From Arcanobacterium bovis (GTDB lineage Bacteria > Actinomycetota > Actinomycetes > Actinomycetales > Actinomycetaceae): a stretch of 64,000 nucleotides of DNA. Position numbers and translations under genes: made by a program. Where the stretch lies: positions 366,122-430,121 of the forward strand of contig NZ_SJDT01000002.1 in the NCBI RefSeq assembly GCF_004331995.1, in the 5' to 3' direction. The notes beneath the pieces are model-generated. The model was given only the letters and a program-made list of their open reading frames with translations, was not told the origin of the DNA and made no database searches. This document shows positions 33,523-42,864 of this stretch, in pieces (positions within the stretch are counted from its first letter, which is position 1; every line of letters starts with the position of its first letter).

Positions 33523-34767
33523 ATGAGATCAAAACCACGTGTACTTGCAATCGTCTTGGCTGGCGGTGAGGGTAAGCGCCTTATGCCACTCACCCAAGAC
33601 CGAGCAAAGCCTGCCGTCCCTTTTGGCGGAATTTACAGATTAATCGATTTTTCACTGTCGAACATCGTTAATTCTGGTTATCTAAAAGTTGTGGTACTTA
33701 CCCAGTACAAATCGCATTCACTGGATCGCCATATCTCGCAAACATGGCGTATGTCCACGCTTCTCGATAACTATGTTGCCCCAGTTCCGGCTCAACAGCG
33801 AGTTGGTAAGAATTGGTTCCTAGGCTCAGCTGATGCCGTTTATCAGTCGCTCAATATTCTCGACGACGAACGGCCCGATATCGTTGTTATCACCGGTGCA
33901 GATAATATCTACCGGATGGACTTCTCCCAGATGGTTGAGCAACATATCGACTCTGGAGTTGGGCTCACAATCGCTGGCATTCGCCAACCCAAAGAACTTG
34001 CCTCCTCGTTCGGAGTCATCGATACCGATCCGAACAATCAGCAAAAGGTGCGTGAGTTCTTAGAAAAGCCTGCCCAATGCGAAGGCCTGCCCGATTCTCC
34101 TAACGAAGTGCTCGCTTCCATGGGCAACTACGTGTTTTCAACGGAAGCGCTAGTCGAGGCACTCTACGAAGATGCGGCAGACGATTCCTCTGCTCACGAC
34201 ATGGGCGGTAGCATCGTGCCAAAGTTCGTAGCGAAGAACGACTGCGGCGTCTACGATTTCACATTTAACGAGATCCCAGGCTCAACTGAACGCGATCGTA
34301 CCTATTGGCGCGACGTCGGCACCATCGACGCATTCTACGAAGCTAATATGGATCTCATCTCGGTGTATCCGATCTTCAACTTGTACAACGATAAGTGGCC
34401 GCTACTCACCGGCTACACAGGTCTCCCACCGGCAAAGTTTGTGTACGGACATCATGAGCGCCTTGGTCACGCTCTCGATTCAGTGATTTCTCCTGGTGTG
34501 ATCGTTTCTGGTGGCGAGGTGATCGGCTCAGTGCTCTCACCACATGTTCGCGTAAACTCGTGGTCTTCGGTGCGTGATTCGGTCATTTTCGACGGCGTCA
34601 ATGTCGGGCGAAATGCAACAGTCGTGCGCGCGATTATCGACAAGTACGCAAAGATTGAAGAAGGCGCACAAGTTGGAATCGACCACGAACATGATCTGGC
34701 GCGCGGTTTGCACGTATCAGAAAGTGGAATTGTGGTTGTACCCAAGGGCAAGATCGTAACCAAATGA
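33523..34767 (+). CDS. glgC: Glucose-1-phosphate adenylyltransferase GlgC
   Basis: 414 aa, makes ADP-glucose from ATP and glucose-1-phosphate. The nucleotidyltransferase signature [21 protein letters not shown] is at residues 13-32, with the ADP-glucose site at [12 protein letters not shown] and the sugar-binding EKPAQCEG. The C-terminal left-handed beta-helix carries hexapeptide-like units ([33 protein letters not shown]). It is divergent from glgA, so both are likely controlled from the 155-bp region between them. Confidence 0.96.
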   Translation: MRSKPRVLAIVLAGGEGKRLMPLTQDRAKPAVPFGGIYRLIDFSLSNIVNSGYLKVVVLTQYKSHSLDRHISQTWRMSTLLDNYVAPVPAQQRVGKNWFLGSADAVYQSLNILDDERPDIVVITGADNIYRMDFSQMVEQHIDSGVGLTIAGIRQPKELASSFGVIDTDPNNQQKVREFLEKPAQCEGLPDSPNEVLASMGNYVFSTEALVEALYEDAADDSSAHDMGGSIVPKFVAKNDCGVYDFTFNEIPGSTERDRTYWRDVGTIDAFYEANMDLISVYPIFNLYNDKWPLLTGYTGLPPAKFVYGHHERLGHALDSVISPGVIVSGGEVIGSVLSPHVRVNSWSSVRDSVIFDGVNVGRNATVVRAIIDKYAKIEEGAQVGIDHEHDLARGLHVSESGIVVVPKGKIVTK

Positions 34768-34789
34768 TGAACATTTAATCTTCCTTTAC

Positions 34790-34795
34790 TATCCT
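34790..34795 (+). promoter_or_regulatory. -10 hexamer TATCCT of serB (leaderless)
   Basis: TATCCT is followed by 6 nt and ATG 34802. Confidence 0.5.
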
Positions 34796-34801
34796 TAAAC
34801 T

Positions 34802-35734
34802 ATGGAAGATTTCGACGTTCGCGAGGGAGAAACACCGTTTCGTTTCTCCCTCGCGTCTTATTCGCCAATATCTGATGGGATGATTGATGAGGTATGCGCA
34901 CATCTCGGCGCCCTCGATCCACGCCTCACCTATCGCCACGTTTCTATTCCCGATTACGACGCCGTAACCTTCAGTGGTCGTGCACACGCCAATGCTTTAT
35001 CTGATCTAGCCGCAATCAAGGCAGAGCTCGTCCAACTGAGCAACGCCAACGATACCGATTGCGCATTTTTCACCGACGCACTTGCCATTGCTGGACCGCG
35101 ATTGATTGTGAGCGACGTTGACTCGACTTTTATCGAACAAGAAGTTATTGAGTTAATTGCTGCACATGCAGGAACAGTAGCAGAAGTTGAGCGCATTACA
35201 AGTGCTGCCATGCGCGGTGAAATTGACTTTGCCCAATCTTTGGCACAACGGGTAGCTACGCTAGCTGGACTTTCGCACAATACTTTGACCGGCGTCGTCG
35301 AACGTATAACGCTAACTCCTGGCGCCCTACGCCTGGTAGATCTCGCGCACAAGAATGGTGCAAAATTTGCCTTAGTATCGGGTGGATTCCTCGAGATTCT
35401 TCAGCCGCTTGCGCAGGCCTGCGACGTCGACTTTTACGCTGCGAATCGTTTCGAGATTCATGACGGCGTGCTCACAGGTCGCACTGAGGGTGCAGTCATT
35501 GACGCAGATGCCAAACTGAAGCTTACACAGCAGTGGCACAATGACTTGGGAATATCCGCTGATCTTGTGGTATGCGTGGGCGACGGCGCAAACGACCTTA
35601 AAATGCTTAACTATGCAGCACATGGCTTTGCCTACCGAGCCAAACCGATTTTGGCTTCGGCAGCAGACTCCACGATCAACCATCCACGCTTGGACATTAT
35701 CGCAGCTATGTTTGGTTGGGAATTTCCCGCCTGA
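34802..35734 (+). CDS. serB: Phosphoserine phosphatase SerB
   Basis: 310 aa. The last step of serine synthesis, dephosphorylating phosphoserine. The HAD nucleophile motif is LIVSDVDSTFIEQEV near residue 102; motif II is FALVSGGFLEIL; motif III with lysine lies around IDADAKLKLT; motif IV is VCVGDGANDLKML. The first ~95 residues form a short divergent N-terminal domain in the place of the ACT domains of SerB2. It lies 34 nt after glgC but has its own leaderless-type hexamer. Confidence 0.94.
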   Translation: MEDFDVREGETPFRFSLASYSPISDGMIDEVCAHLGALDPRLTYRHVSIPDYDAVTFSGRAHANALSDLAAIKAELVQLSNANDTDCAFFTDALAIAGPRLIVSDVDSTFIEQEVIELIAAHAGTVAEVERITSAAMRGEIDFAQSLAQRVATLAGLSHNTLTGVVERITLTPGALRLVDLAHKNGAKFALVSGGFLEILQPLAQACDVDFYAANRFEIHDGVLTGRTEGAVIDADAKLKLTQQWHNDLGISADLVVCVGDGANDLKMLNYAAHGFAYRAKPILASAADSTINHPRLDIIAAMFGWEFPA

Positions 35735-35754
35735 GCACCGCCAATATCTGTGGC

Positions 35755-37368
35755 TTAAGCGATTGAAATCAACTCAAGATAATCATCAGACCACAAATCC
35801 TCATCACCATCCGGAAGTAGTAACACGCGATCTGGATTGAGCGCCTCTACAGCACCTTCGTCGTGAGTCACGAGGATAACTGCACCCTCATACTTGCTGA
35901 GTGCTCTGAGAATCTCCGCTCGGGAAGCTGGATCCAAGTTGTTCGTAGGCTCGTCCAAAAGCAAGACATTTGCCGCCGAGACCACCAACATCGCTAGAGC
36001 AAGTCTGGTCTTTTCTCCACCGGAAAGAACGCGCGCAGGCTTATCGGCGTCGTCACCCGAAAACAAAAAGCTACCTAAAATATTGCGCAATCCTGTGTTA
36101 TCAAGCTCTGGCGCTACTGCCATAAGATTTTCCACTACGGAGAGATCATCGCTAATAGTTTCATGTTGCTGCGCATAATATCCGAGTTTTAGGCCATGAC
36201 CAGCGATAACTTCGCCCGTATCCGAGGCCTCAACACCTGCCAAAATACGAAGTAACGTAGTTTTACCGGCACCGTTATAGCCCAAAATAACCACGCGCGA
36301 ACCGCGATCAATTGCCAAGTCAAGCCCCGTGAAAATCTCAAGTGAGCCATAGGACTTTGACAAATCATGCGCTTCAAGTGGTGTTTTACCGCACGGGGAA
36401 GGCGTGGGGAAACGTAAATTCGCAACTTTGTCTTGCTGGCGCTCACTCTCCACACTCGCAAGTAGCTCTTTTGCTCGTTTTTCCATGTTTTGGGCAGCAA
36501 CCGCTTTCGTCGCTTTATACCGCATTTTGTCGGCTTGTGCCAAGAGCGTTGCCGCTTTCTTTTCCGCGTTCTGACGTTCTCGACGACGGCGTTTTTCGTC
36601 GCTTTCACGTTGCTTTAAGTAGGCATCCCATCCCATTGCATAAGTGTCAATCGTGGCACGATTAGCATCCAAGTACCACACTCGATCTACCGTTTCTCGC
36701 AACAATTCAATTGAATGGGAGATGATGATGCAAGCACCCGAATACGCACGGATCCAATCCCGCAACCAAATGATCGAATCGTGGTCAAGATGGTTGGTGG
36801 GCTCGTCGAGAAGCAGGGTTTCGGCGTCGGAAAACAATACCCGCGCAAGCTCAACTCGCCTGCGCTGACCTCCTGAAAGAGTTTCTAGCGGCTGTTCAAG
36901 CACACGCTCAGGTAAGCCAAGCGCTGCCGTAATACGCGCGGCCTCAGAATGAGCTGCCCAGCCCCCAGCATTGGTGAATTCTGCATCTAATCGAACATAG
37001 CGTTCCATGGCTTTTTGCTGCCGAGCCCCAGTAAGTGTGGACATCTCATGCTCCGCTTTGCGGATTCTCCGTAAGGTCTCTTCGATACCACGTACGGAAA
37101 GAACTCGATCACGCGCAATCTGCTGTGGATCGCCAGTGCGGGGATCTTGTGGTAGATAGCCGATGGCGCCACGCCGGGAAATAGTTCCAGTTTGTTCAAC
37201 GATCTCAGAGGTAGTTCCCTCGCCTGCCAAGAGACGCAGTAAGGTGGTCTTGCCGGCACCATTTCGGCCCACAAGTCCAACGCACTGCCCCTTGTCAACG
37301 TGCAAGCTCGCATTCTTGAGAAGTTCTCGGCTTCCGATGCGCATATTGAGATCTTGAAAAGTAATCAC
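35755..37368 (-). CDS. ABC-F family ATPase
   Basis: 537 aa with two ATP-binding domains and no membrane part. Domain 1: GRNGAGKTTLLRLLAG and LSGGQRRRVELARVL, LLLDEPTNHLDHDSI. Domain 2: GYNGAGKTTLLRILAG, LSGGEKTRLALAM, LLLDEPTNNLDPASR. The linker (about residues 235-310) is strongly basic and coiled (EKRRRRERQNAEKKAATLL), as in ribosome-acting ABC-F factors. The GTG start has TAGGAT 6 nt upstream. A housekeeping translation factor is more likely than antibiotic resistance, but this cannot be decided here. Confidence 0.92.
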   Translation of the reverse strand: MITFQDLNMRIGSRELLKNASLHVDKGQCVGLVGRNGAGKTTLLRLLAGEGTTSEIVEQTGTISRRGAIGYLPQDPRTGDPQQIARDRVLSVRGIEETLRRIRKAEHEMSTLTGARQQKAMERYVRLDAEFTNAGGWAAHSEAARITAALGLPERVLEQPLETLSGGQRRRVELARVLFSDAETLLLDEPTNHLDHDSIIWLRDWIRAYSGACIIISHSIELLRETVDRVWYLDANRATIDTYAMGWDAYLKQRESDEKRRRRERQNAEKKAATLLAQADKMRYKATKAVAAQNMEKRAKELLASVESERQQDKVANLRFPTPSPCGKTPLEAHDLSKSYGSLEIFTGLDLAIDRGSRVVILGYNGAGKTTLLRILAGVEASDTGEVIAGHGLKLGYYAQQHETISDDLSVVENLMAVAPELDNTGLRNILGSFLFSGDDADKPARVLSGGEKTRLALAMLVVSAANVLLLDEPTNNLDPASRAEILRALSKYEGAVILVTHDEGAVEALNPDRVLLLPDGDEDLWSDDYLELISIA

Positions 37369-37374
37369 CCAATA

Positions 37375-37380
37375 ATCCTA
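37375..37380 (-). promoter_or_regulatory. -10 hexamer TAGGAT of ABC-F gene (leaderless)
   Basis: TAGGAT is followed by 6 nt and GTG 37368 on the minus strand. Confidence 0.5.
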
Positions 37381-37494
37381 ATAGGAAAGACTGCACAACA
37401 AATATTCCGTTGGCGAAAAGAAAGCCATATCGCACGCGGTGAATATAAAGTTGCCCGTATTATCGAAATAGCTGTTGCGAGAAAGTAGAAAACT

Positions 37495-38382
37495 ATGAGC
37501 TTTAACGACGATATTACAATCGACACATCTGGTGTGAATCGTGGACGACGTGGTGCTGCAATCGGCGGTGGTGTAGGAGGTTTAGGCCTTCTCGGTGCGT
37601 TGTTACTTTATTTCTTTACTGGCCAAGTTCCTGACCTTGGAAGCCTAGTATCGTCTGGTCAGCAAAGTGCTGGTACTTCTCAACAGTCAATTTCGCAAGA
37701 GTGCAAGACTGGTGCAGATGCAAATTCAAAAGACGAATGCCGCATGGCCGCTGGTAAAAACTCACTCGATGAGTTTTGGAATACTCAGTTGAGCAAAGAA
37801 GCGGGAGTTCAATACCATCCTGCGGGTCTTATGCTTTATCGTGGTTCAGTTGGCACTGCTTGTGGTACTGGAAGCTCACAGACTGGACCATTCTATTGTC
37901 CATCTGATGCCAGCGTTTATATCGACACAACATTCTTTAACCAGCTCAAACAGTATGGCGCGCAGAATACCTCCCTTGCGCAACTCTATATCCTCGCCCA
38001 TGAATGGGGTCACCACATTCAAAACCATCTCGGCATTCTCAATAAAATTGATCATCAGTCAAGCGGGATGTCCTCTTCGATGGTGCGATCAGAGTTACAA
38101 GCCGACTGTTTAGCGGGCGTCTGGATCAATAATGCCTCGAGCACAATTGATCCGGATACAGGGATTCCATTCCTCAAGCCACCAACGCAACAACAGCTTC
38201 GATCCGCTCTCGATGCTGCTTCCGCAGTAGGTGATGATCGAATCATGGAAAACGCTGGAATGCGTGCGAATCCTGATCGCTTTTCACACGGATCTTCGCA
38301 AAAGCGTATGGAATGGCTAACCCGTGGCATCAAGGGCGGCACCATTGCTTCTTGTGATACGTGGTCTGTGCGCCAGCCATAG
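37495..38382 (+). CDS. Neutral zinc metallopeptidase (YpfJ family)
   Basis: 295 aa. The N-terminal SFNDDITIDTSGVNRGRRG is the family opening, followed by a single membrane helix (about residues 22-42). The zinc motif is LAHEWGHHIQNHLG (HExxH, about residue 165), with a downstream SELQADCLAGVW that supplies the third ligand. Cysteine pairs (SQECKTGADANSKDECR, GTACGTG...YCP) may form disulphides outside the cell. The substrate is unknown. The transcript ends at the 38424-38469 hairpin, convergent with the suf operon. Confidence 0.93.
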   Translation: MSFNDDITIDTSGVNRGRRGAAIGGGVGGLGLLGALLLYFFTGQVPDLGSLVSSGQQSAGTSQQSISQECKTGADANSKDECRMAAGKNSLDEFWNTQLSKEAGVQYHPAGLMLYRGSVGTACGTGSSQTGPFYCPSDASVYIDTTFFNQLKQYGAQNTSLAQLYILAHEWGHHIQNHLGILNKIDHQSSGMSSSMVRSELQADCLAGVWINNASSTIDPDTGIPFLKPPTQQQLRSALDAASAVGDDRIMENAGMRANPDRFSHGSSQKRMEWLTRGIKGGTIASCDTWSVRQP

Positions 38383-38423
38383 TAATATCCTGTGATATAA
38401 CTCGAGCGTGCAAGTACTAAATT

Positions 38424-38469
38424 AGTTGTGGGGAGCACTTCAATCGCATTTGAAGTGCTCCCCACAACT
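38424..38469. terminator. Bidirectional terminator with 20-bp perfect stem
   Basis: Arms 38424-38443 and 38450-38469 are exact reverse complements with the 6-nt loop TCGCAT. It stands between the stop of the zinc peptidase (+) and the stop of the last suf gene (-), as expected for convergent genes. T-tracts are weak on both sides. Confidence 0.88.
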
Positions 38470-38511
38470 TTACACGCAGCATCCGAAAACGCACGACGTA
38501 AAGAAAACGAA

Positions 38512-38850
38512 TTAGACGTTGAACCCTAGTGCTCGCAACTGATCACGACCGTCGTCGGTAATTCGATCTGGACCCCACGGCGGAAGCCATACCCAATTGA
38601 TCCGAAAATCGTCAACCAAACCAGATACAGCCATCGTGGCCTGTTCCTCGATCATATCGGTGAGAGGACAAGCGGCAGAGGTAAGCGTCATATCTGCAAT
38701 CGCCGAATTTCCATCAAGCGTAATTCCGTAAAGCAAACCCAAATCAACGATGTTGATGCCAAGCTCAGGATCAATCACATCACGTAGCGCTTCTTCTATG
38801 TCTGCAATCGTGATCGGATTTGGTGCTCCAGATTCGGTACTATCCGTCAT
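38512..38850 (-). CDS. SufT-like MIP18/DUF59 iron-sulfur assembly factor
   Basis: 112 aa. The core is IEEALRDVIDPELGINIVDLGLLY (residues 16-40 region), then DMTLTSAACPLTDMI with the conserved cysteine, and a C-terminal VWLPPWGPDRI. These are the typical DUF59 marks. It helps mature Fe-S proteins. It is the last gene of the suf operon, 1 nt after sufU, and ends before the strong hairpin. Confidence 0.92.
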   Translation of the reverse strand: MTDSTESGAPNPITIADIEEALRDVIDPELGINIVDLGLLYGITLDGNSAIADMTLTSAACPLTDMIEEQATMAVSGLVDDFRINWVWLPPWGPDRITDDGRDQLRALGFNV

Positions 38851-38851
38851 A

Positions 38852-39313
38852 TCAATTCTCCTTATTTTCTAGAGCGTTATCGGTTGCTTCACGCCAAGCC
38901 ATCCAACCGAGCAAAGCACATTTGATTCGAGCTGGAAACTTCGATACACCTTGGAAGGCGGAAGCGTCCTCAAGCAAATCCGCAGTGTCGTCTGAAATCT
39001 CAGCACCGCGCCCGTCCATCATAGTGCGAAACTCGTGGAAAAGCTCGTCAGCTTCGCCAAGGCTCTTACCTTCAAGCATCTGCGTCATAATCGAAATCGA
39101 TGCCTGAGAAATGGAACAACCGTGCCCGTCCCAAGCGATATGTGAAATCCGCGTTCCGTCGTCGGATAGCTCTACCTGCATCGTTACTTGATCTCCGCAG
39201 GTTGGATTCACTTGGAAGGACTCACCATCGGGACTATCGAGTGAGCCCTCGCCGTAACGCTCACGCGAAGCGTCCAAGATGATCGCCTGATACAACTGTT
39301 CTAAATCACTCAT
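38852..39313 (-). CDS. sufU: SufU sulfur-transfer/scaffold protein
   Basis: 153 aa, zinc-dependent sulfurtransferase that accepts persulfide from SufS. Conserved cysteines are seen in NPTCGDQVTM, GHGCSISQAS and IKCALLGW, with the aspartate in CGDQ completing the zinc site. Full length. It lies between sufS (2 nt away) and the SufT-like gene, as in most Gram-positive suf operons. Confidence 0.95.
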   Translation of the reverse strand: MSDLEQLYQAIILDASRERYGEGSLDSPDGESFQVNPTCGDQVTMQVELSDDGTRISHIAWDGHGCSISQASISIMTQMLEGKSLGEADELFHEFRTMMDGRGAEISDDTADLLEDASAFQGVSKFPARIKCALLGWMAWREATDNALENKEN

Positions 39314-39315
39314 GT

Positions 39316-40608
39316 CTATTCCACTTCCAAACCAAAAAACGCTCTCACAGTTCTTAATGTCTCGATAAAAGCATCAATATCCGCACGTGTATTGTATGGT
39401 GCCACCGATACCCTGCTCGATGCCCACACGCCGAAATGCTGGTGAATTGGTTGAGCACAATGATGTCCTACCCGTACTGCAATACCTTTTTCGTCAAGAA
39501 TCTGACCCACGTCATGCGGATGTACTCCATCAACGTCGAAAGCAACCACGCCCAAACGGTCGGTAGCCTGCGTTGGACCCAATACCCGTACGTGAGGAAC
39601 AGTGGCAATCTGCGCAAGCAGATACTGCGTCAGGTCAGCTTCGTATGCTTCGATTTTATCCATACCTGTAGCCGACAAGTACGTCGCGGCAGCGCCGAGC
39701 CCAGCAATCTGCGCTACTGCCTGTGTTCCTGCTTCAAAGCGGGCAGGCGGACGCGCATAGGTAGTTTTTTCCATGGTCACTATCTCAACCATCGAACCGC
39801 CGAAAAGGAAAGGCGGAAGCTCTTTGAGCAGCTGCGCCTTGCCATAAAGCACGCCTATCCCGGTTGGTGCCATCATCTTGTGCCCAGAAAATACTGCGAA
39901 ATCCACATCAAGAGCATGGAAATCCACCGGCATATGCGGCACAGATTGGCAAGCATCCAAGACGACGAGCGCGTCTACTGCGTGTGCGCGCGCCACGAGC
40001 TGTTCGACCGGAGCAATCGCACCTGTCACATTCGAAGCGTGGGCAAAAGCCACTACTCGCGTATTGGCATCAATAACATCGGCAGTAGAAAGATCGAGCC
40101 GTCCGTCGTCATCGAGATCAATCCACCGCAGCTGTGCCCCAGTTCGGAGGCATAATTCCTGCCACGGAATGAGGTTGGCATGGTGTTCCGCACGAGTCAC
40201 CACAATATTGTGATGCTCCTCGATAGCAAACCGTTCGAACGCTTTCTTGCTACCTCTACCTCGCGTCACATTGTCGAATGCATAAGCGAGCAGATTCAAA
40301 GATTCCGTAGAATTTTTGGTCCACACGATTTCTTCGGTATCAGCGCCCACAAATTGAGCCACTGTAGAGCGCGCGTTGTCCACAATATCGGTTGCCTGTG
40401 CAGCGAGTTCGTGTGAGCCGCGATTCACTGCTCCGTTCGCATGCAACTCCACGTAAACCTCGGCGTCAACAACGACCTGCGGTTTTTGAGAAGTCGCCCC
40501 AGAATCGAGGTACACCAAGCTCTGCCCATTCTTCATCTTTCGATCAAGAATTGGAAAGTCTTTCCGCGGCAGCAACGGCATAGTTAACGACTCTGGGGCG
40601 ATCATCAA
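39316..40608 (-). CDS. sufS: Cysteine desulfurase SufS
   Basis: 430 aa, group II PLP enzyme that supplies sulfur. The PLP lysine lies in FAVFSGHKMMAPTGIGVLYG (about residue 238). The catalytic cysteine is in AVRVGHHCAQPIHQHF near residue 378. HANGAVNRGSHELA and ITRAEHHANLIPWQ-like segments are standard. It begins 11 nt after sufC. The first in-frame starts differ by a few codons (MMIAPESL, or MPLLPRKDFPILD nearer the usual SufS opening). Confidence 0.95.
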   Translation of the reverse strand: MMIAPESLTMPLLPRKDFPILDRKMKNGQSLVYLDSGATSQKPQVVVDAEVYVELHANGAVNRGSHELAAQATDIVDNARSTVAQFVGADTEEIVWTKNSTESLNLLAYAFDNVTRGRGSKKAFERFAIEEHHNIVVTRAEHHANLIPWQELCLRTGAQLRWIDLDDDGRLDLSTADVIDANTRVVAFAHASNVTGAIAPVEQLVARAHAVDALVVLDACQSVPHMPVDFHALDVDFAVFSGHKMMAPTGIGVLYGKAQLLKELPPFLFGGSMVEIVTMEKTTYARPPARFEAGTQAVAQIAGLGAAATYLSATGMDKIEAYEADLTQYLLAQIATVPHVRVLGPTQATDRLGVVAFDVDGVHPHDVGQILDEKGIAVRVGHHCAQPIHQHFGVWASSRVSVAPYNTRADIDAFIETLRTVRAFFGLEVE

Positions 40609-40619
40609 ACTCTCAAATC

Positions 40620-41369
40620 TCAGTTTTCGTAGGAAGCGTAGCCTTCGGCCTCAAGTTTGTCAGCCAATTCTGGACCGCCAGACTCTGCAACCTTTCCATC
40701 TACGAAAACGTGCACAAATTCTGGCTTTATATAGCGCAAAATTCGCGTGTAATGGGTGATGAGCAAAATGCCGTTTCCGTTGGCAGCATGCGCACGATTA
40801 ACGCCTTCGGATACGAGACGCAGAGCGTCAACGTCCAAGCCGGAGTCAGTTTCGTCGAGCACTGCGAACTTTGGCTTGAGCACTTCAAGCTGCATGATTT
40901 CTAAGCGCTTTTTCTCGCCGCCTGAGAATCCAAGATTGACGTCACGCTGGGCAAAATCTGGATCAATCTTCAGATCAGCCATCACGTTCTTCAAAGTCTT
41001 TACCCATTCGCGCAGCTTAGGAGCTTCACCGTCAATCGCGGTTTTGGCCGAGCGCAAGAAGTTCGTAACTGAAACGCCAGCCACTTCGACCGGGTACTGC
41101 ATTGCGAGGAAAAGGCCCTTACGTGCGCGTTCATCGGCAGAGAGCGGAACCATATCTTCGCCGTCGAGCAAAATTTCACCCTCAGTAATGGTGTACTTAG
41201 GATGACCAGCAATTGCATAGGCAAGCGTGGACTTTCCCGAACCGTTTGGGCCCATAATGGCGTGGATTTCACCATCGTTGATCTTGAGATTGACGCCGCG
41301 CAAAATCGGCTTGTCGCCTTCCGGTGTTTCAACTGAAACGTGGAGGTTCTTAATTTCTAGATTGGTCAC
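40620..41369 (-). CDS. sufC: SufC ATPase
   Basis: 249 aa from GTG 41369 (TNLEIKNLHVSVETPEGD). The open frame runs to 41525 but would overlap the Rieske gene. ABC ATPase: Walker A GPNGSGKSTLAYAIAG, signature LGFSGGEKKRLEIMQ, and FAVLDETDSGLDVDALR with the SufC-specific aspartates. It forms the SufBC2D scaffold with the products of the two upstream genes. Located 23 nt after the Rieske gene. Confidence 0.95.
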   Translation of the reverse strand: MTNLEIKNLHVSVETPEGDKPILRGVNLKINDGEIHAIMGPNGSGKSTLAYAIAGHPKYTITEGEILLDGEDMVPLSADERARKGLFLAMQYPVEVAGVSVTNFLRSAKTAIDGEAPKLREWVKTLKNVMADLKIDPDFAQRDVNLGFSGGEKKRLEIMQLEVLKPKFAVLDETDSGLDVDALRLVSEGVNRAHAANGNGILLITHYTRILRYIKPEFVHVFVDGKVAESGGPELADKLEAEGYASYEN

Positions 41370-41392
41370 GTTATTTCTTTTCTCTTCGTGGG

Positions 41393-41725
41393 TCAGTTGG
41401 ATGCTAAGGATACGTAAACGGCATCGCCTGCTAGGCGTACCGGGAAGGTTTGTATCGGAATAGAAGCAGGTGGATTGAGAGGATTTCCCGTCTCGAGATC
41501 GAAAGCAGAGCCGTGGCGTGTGCATTCAATGCAATTGCCATCTACGTCGCCCTCCGACAGCTTGAAACGACCGTGCGAACAACGATCAATCACGGCAAAC
41601 CAGCGGTCATTTTCGGTATGGATGACGGCGATGTTCACCGTTTCGCCGTCCGCTTTCGTTACCGTGAACGGTGCAACGTCACCGGGGGCGACGGCGGCCG
41701 TATCGCACACGAGATGTTCAGTCAT
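41393..41725 (-). CDS. Rieske-type [2Fe-2S] ferredoxin of suf operon
   Basis: 110 aa. The cluster ligands are in DRCSHGRFKLSEGD (C-x-H) and CIECTRHGSAFD (C-x2-H), as in small dioxygenase-type ferredoxins. No membrane segment is seen. It overlaps sufD by 8 nt and precedes sufC, which is the usual actinobacterial position. It may deliver electrons or act as a client during cluster assembly; the actual role is unknown. Confidence 0.93.
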   Translation of the reverse strand: MTEHLVCDTAAVAPGDVAPFTVTKADGETVNIAVIHTENDRWFAVIDRCSHGRFKLSEGDVDGNCIECTRHGSAFDLETGNPLNPPASIPIQTFPVRLAGDAVYVSLASN

Positions 41726-42863
41726 TCTCGCGTCCCATCGTTAGCGACAATTCGTCTTCAATGGCATCCATCAGCTTGTTCTGCACGGACTCCACACCGA
41801 TTTTATTGATGAGCTCGGCAAAGAATCCACGTACAACCAAACGTCGGCCTTCATCTTCTGGAATTCCGCGCGATTTGAGGTAGAACAGCTGCTCGTCGTC
41901 GAAACGTCCGGTTGCGGAAGCGTGTCCAGCTCCTTCAATTTCACCTGTTTCGATTTCTAAGTTCGGAACTGAATCAGCCCGTGCCCCTTCAGTCAAAACA
42001 AGATTGCGATTGAGTTCGTAGGTGTCAGTTCCTTCAGCACTTGGCCGAATGAGCACATCGCCCACCCACACAGAATGAGCATCTTGACCTTGCAAAGCCC
42101 CCTTGTAGGTTGCATTAGAGCGGCAATGCGGCTGGTTGTGGTCAACGAAGAGGCGGTGCTCAAGGTGTTGCTTCTCGTCTACGAAGTAGGCACCAAGCAA
42201 ATCTACGCTTCCACCAGGAGCAGCATATTCAACCGACGTCGTCACGCGTACGATATCGCCACCGAGTGTAACAACGATGTGGCGAAGCGTGCCATCACGC
42301 TCGATACGGATGCGATTGGAAAGCGTGTGGGCTGCGTCGTCGTCCCAATCTTGAATAGAAACGAGAGTCAAATGCGCCCCAGCGCCCACCGAAACTTCCA
42401 CGCCTTCGGCAAGTCGCGCCGAACCTACGTGGTTGATTACCACCGTGCCTTCGGAGAAATTTTGCGCGTCAATAAGTACGTGCATTCCGGCAACGTCTTT
42501 GCCGCTCTCCCCCGACACCGTAATAACATTTTCATCGGGGTACTGGCGATCAGCTTCCAAAGTCACCACATGCGCAACATCGAAAGAAGCCCATGCCATA
42601 GCTCCCGTGCGATCCTCCGGTGCTTGGAGGTGACCAAGACGTGCGTCAGTACGATCTACGATCTCATAACGAGCATCGCCGCTCACCTGCACCGTTGGCC
42701 CAGCACCCGCGGCTTTTTCTGCGAAAAAATCTTCGATTCTCTCGATTGGGGTAAAGCGCCACTCTTCTTCGGTTCCCTGCGGCACGGAAAAATCTTCGAC
42801 CTTAAAGGACAGCGGCCGATCTGCGCGCGAGGAAATTTGAGTGCGTGTTGATTCCTGTGCCAT
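41718..42863 (-). CDS. sufD: SufD scaffold protein
   Basis: 381 aa from ATG 42863 (MAQESTRTQISSRADRP), one base after the sufB stop; a frame to 42968 runs inside sufB. Right-handed beta-helix paralogue of SufB. The late motif HCRSNATYKGALQGQDAHSV and the C-terminal GHASATGRFDDEQLFYLKSRG are diagnostic. It forms the scaffold with SufB and two SufC. The SufB/D interface histidine region (HNQPH) is intact. Confidence 0.94.
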   Translation of the reverse strand: MAQESTRTQISSRADRPLSFKVEDFSVPQGTEEEWRFTPIERIEDFFAEKAAGAGPTVQVSGDARYEIVDRTDARLGHLQAPEDRTGAMAWASFDVAHVVTLEADRQYPDENVITVSGESGKDVAGMHVLIDAQNFSEGTVVINHVGSARLAEGVEVSVGAGAHLTLVSIQDWDDDAAHTLSNRIRIERDGTLRHIVVTLGGDIVRVTTSVEYAAPGGSVDLLGAYFVDEKQHLEHRLFVDHNQPHCRSNATYKGALQGQDAHSVWVGDVLIRPSAEGTDTYELNRNLVLTEGARADSVPNLEIETGEIEGAGHASATGRFDDEQLFYLKSRGIPEDEGRRLVVRGFFAELINKIGVESVQNKLMDAIEDELSLTMGREND

Positions 42864-42864
42864 A

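Noticed and set aside
39436..40155. 239-aa plus-strand ORF
   Set aside because: Antisense to sufS; no domain or ribosome site.
42075..42851. 258-aa plus-strand ORF
   Set aside because: Antisense to sufD, which has clear family motifs; the product shows none.
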